Below are positions 63,199 through 64,000 of a stretch of DNA of 64,000 nt, in pieces. Source of the DNA: Ampullaceana balthica. Taxonomy: Eukaryota > Mollusca > Gastropoda > Lymnaeidae. Position numbers and translations under genes: made by a program. The stretch covers positions 347,525 through 411,524 of the forward strand of contig CALYLW010000338.1 in NCBI GenBank assembly GCA_944989445.1. The letters are read 5' to 3'. Each line of letters opens with the position of its first letter. Position 1 is the stretch's first letter. The notes below the pieces were generated by a model that was not told the origin of the DNA, ran no database searches, and saw nothing but the letters and a program-made list of their open reading frames with translations.

Positions 63199-64000
63199 TA
63201 TAATAATATTTAATGATTCAAAAACCACTGACAGAAAATGAAATCCCATCAATTGTTAATTCAAAATAAACCTGCTTTTCTTAACTCAGCATATGCACCT
63301 CCTTGTTTGTAATTATGTCTTTGCCTCCCTGCTTCTTTTCTTGTATGAAGTATCATTGCTTTATTTTATATTGCTAAATTAAATTATAACTTTTAAATTA
63401 ACGAGAAAAATATATACCTATTCATGTTACAGAACCTAAGAAATAACAAACAATGAATAAGCTATCAATTAATAACAATTAAAATAGTTTTCCAATAATT
63501 ATTATAATCCTAAAAAAAGCTATAAGAAGGGGGAAAAGAAAGTCATTGGAATAGAGATTAAGTAAAAAGATTCAATTGCGATACGAGGCAAGAAAACAAG
63601 AACAATAATAAGGTAGGAGAGCCAGTCGGTAAGATGGGTCGAATATTGATTATAATCCTGTCAATGGCGTTCCTTCAAGAGACCTTTAGTCGATGTTAAT
63701 GGTCAGTCTCAAGCCTTCAGACATTGTTTCAAGCGTGCGTGTCCAGGGACTGTCTAACACTTGCGTGGTGCGTAGCTGAGATGGTATCAATAGATGAGCC
63801 AGCGTCCAGTATTATTCTCCTTTGTTAAATAAAGAAACCCACATGTAGCAGCAATTATTTGATAGTTTTGTATCACCATAAAGTGGCCATCGTTTTTGAG
63901 TCTTATAACAATTAACCTCTTCAAAATGTTATCGATCTTTTTTCAAAAGAAATTTGTATGGAATTTCGAAATTCAATAAGAAAATGGGGGGGGGGTGGTA
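63199..64000. other. Non-genic sequence
   Basis: No supported gene; ends in a G-run near 63986-63996. Confidence 0.5.

Overview
The window is animal nuclear DNA. It is AT-rich, and its only convincing genes are split by long introns with GT-AG borders. Almost everything else is transposable elements (TEs) in several layers of decay: RTE-type LINEs, hAT elements, rolling-circle Helitrons, tRNA-derived SINEs and simple repeats. The gene type (secreted LDL-receptor class A repeats plus a C-terminal ShK/SXC domain), the mix of TE families and the GGAT and TG/TA microsatellites suggest a lophotrochozoan, most likely a gastropod mollusc. That placement is inference; the species cannot be read from the sequence.

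Two tandem, same-strand paralogous genes carry the interest. Gene 1 (11964-24492, 6 coding exons, 325 aa) has a signal peptide, six LDLa domains and a ShK-like domain. Gene 2 (39460-60036, 5 coding exons, 274 aa) has the same plan with five LDLa domains. All splice phases match and both joined frames are open to the stop. Introns cut through the middle of the LDLa domains, so each internal exon encodes the back half of one domain and the front half of the next. The two genes differ by one symmetric phase 0-0 exon (14844-14957). A broken, inverted copy of gene 1's last exon lies in gene 1's own first intron (12655-12788).

Layout. 1-5526: no gene; a small Helitron (1511-2188) with a Pif1 Walker A remnant and a large TTG expansion. 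5527-6085: GGAT microsatellite. 6086-11594: dispersed repeats, then a nested stack (a TIR element holding a SINE and an old hAT, which holds a second hAT). 11595-24492: gene 1, whose 8.7-kb intron 4 holds an iteron-bearing TIR element (16404-17686), an array of Helitron pieces with ~165-175-bp repeats (19008-23270) and a SINE. 24493-39459: spacer with a Helitron relic, a hairpin MITE, a G-rich minisatellite, a ZMYM1-like hAT complex (30247-35536), a LINE 3' end and a Helitron. 39460-60036: gene 2, whose 15.5-kb intron 1 holds a hairpin MITE, a TIR transposon with a PHD-finger ORF (41260-43422), nested hAT MITEs, an RTE LINE split by a second LINE in the opposite direction, and an integrase-bearing palindromic element (53426-54422). 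60037-64000: a hAT with a perfect target duplication that contains a TIR element, then a Helitron end.

The two host genes probably encode small secreted Cys-rich proteins. Their binding partners and roles cannot be deduced from sequence. No rRNA, functional tRNA, CRISPR or prokaryote-type operon is present.
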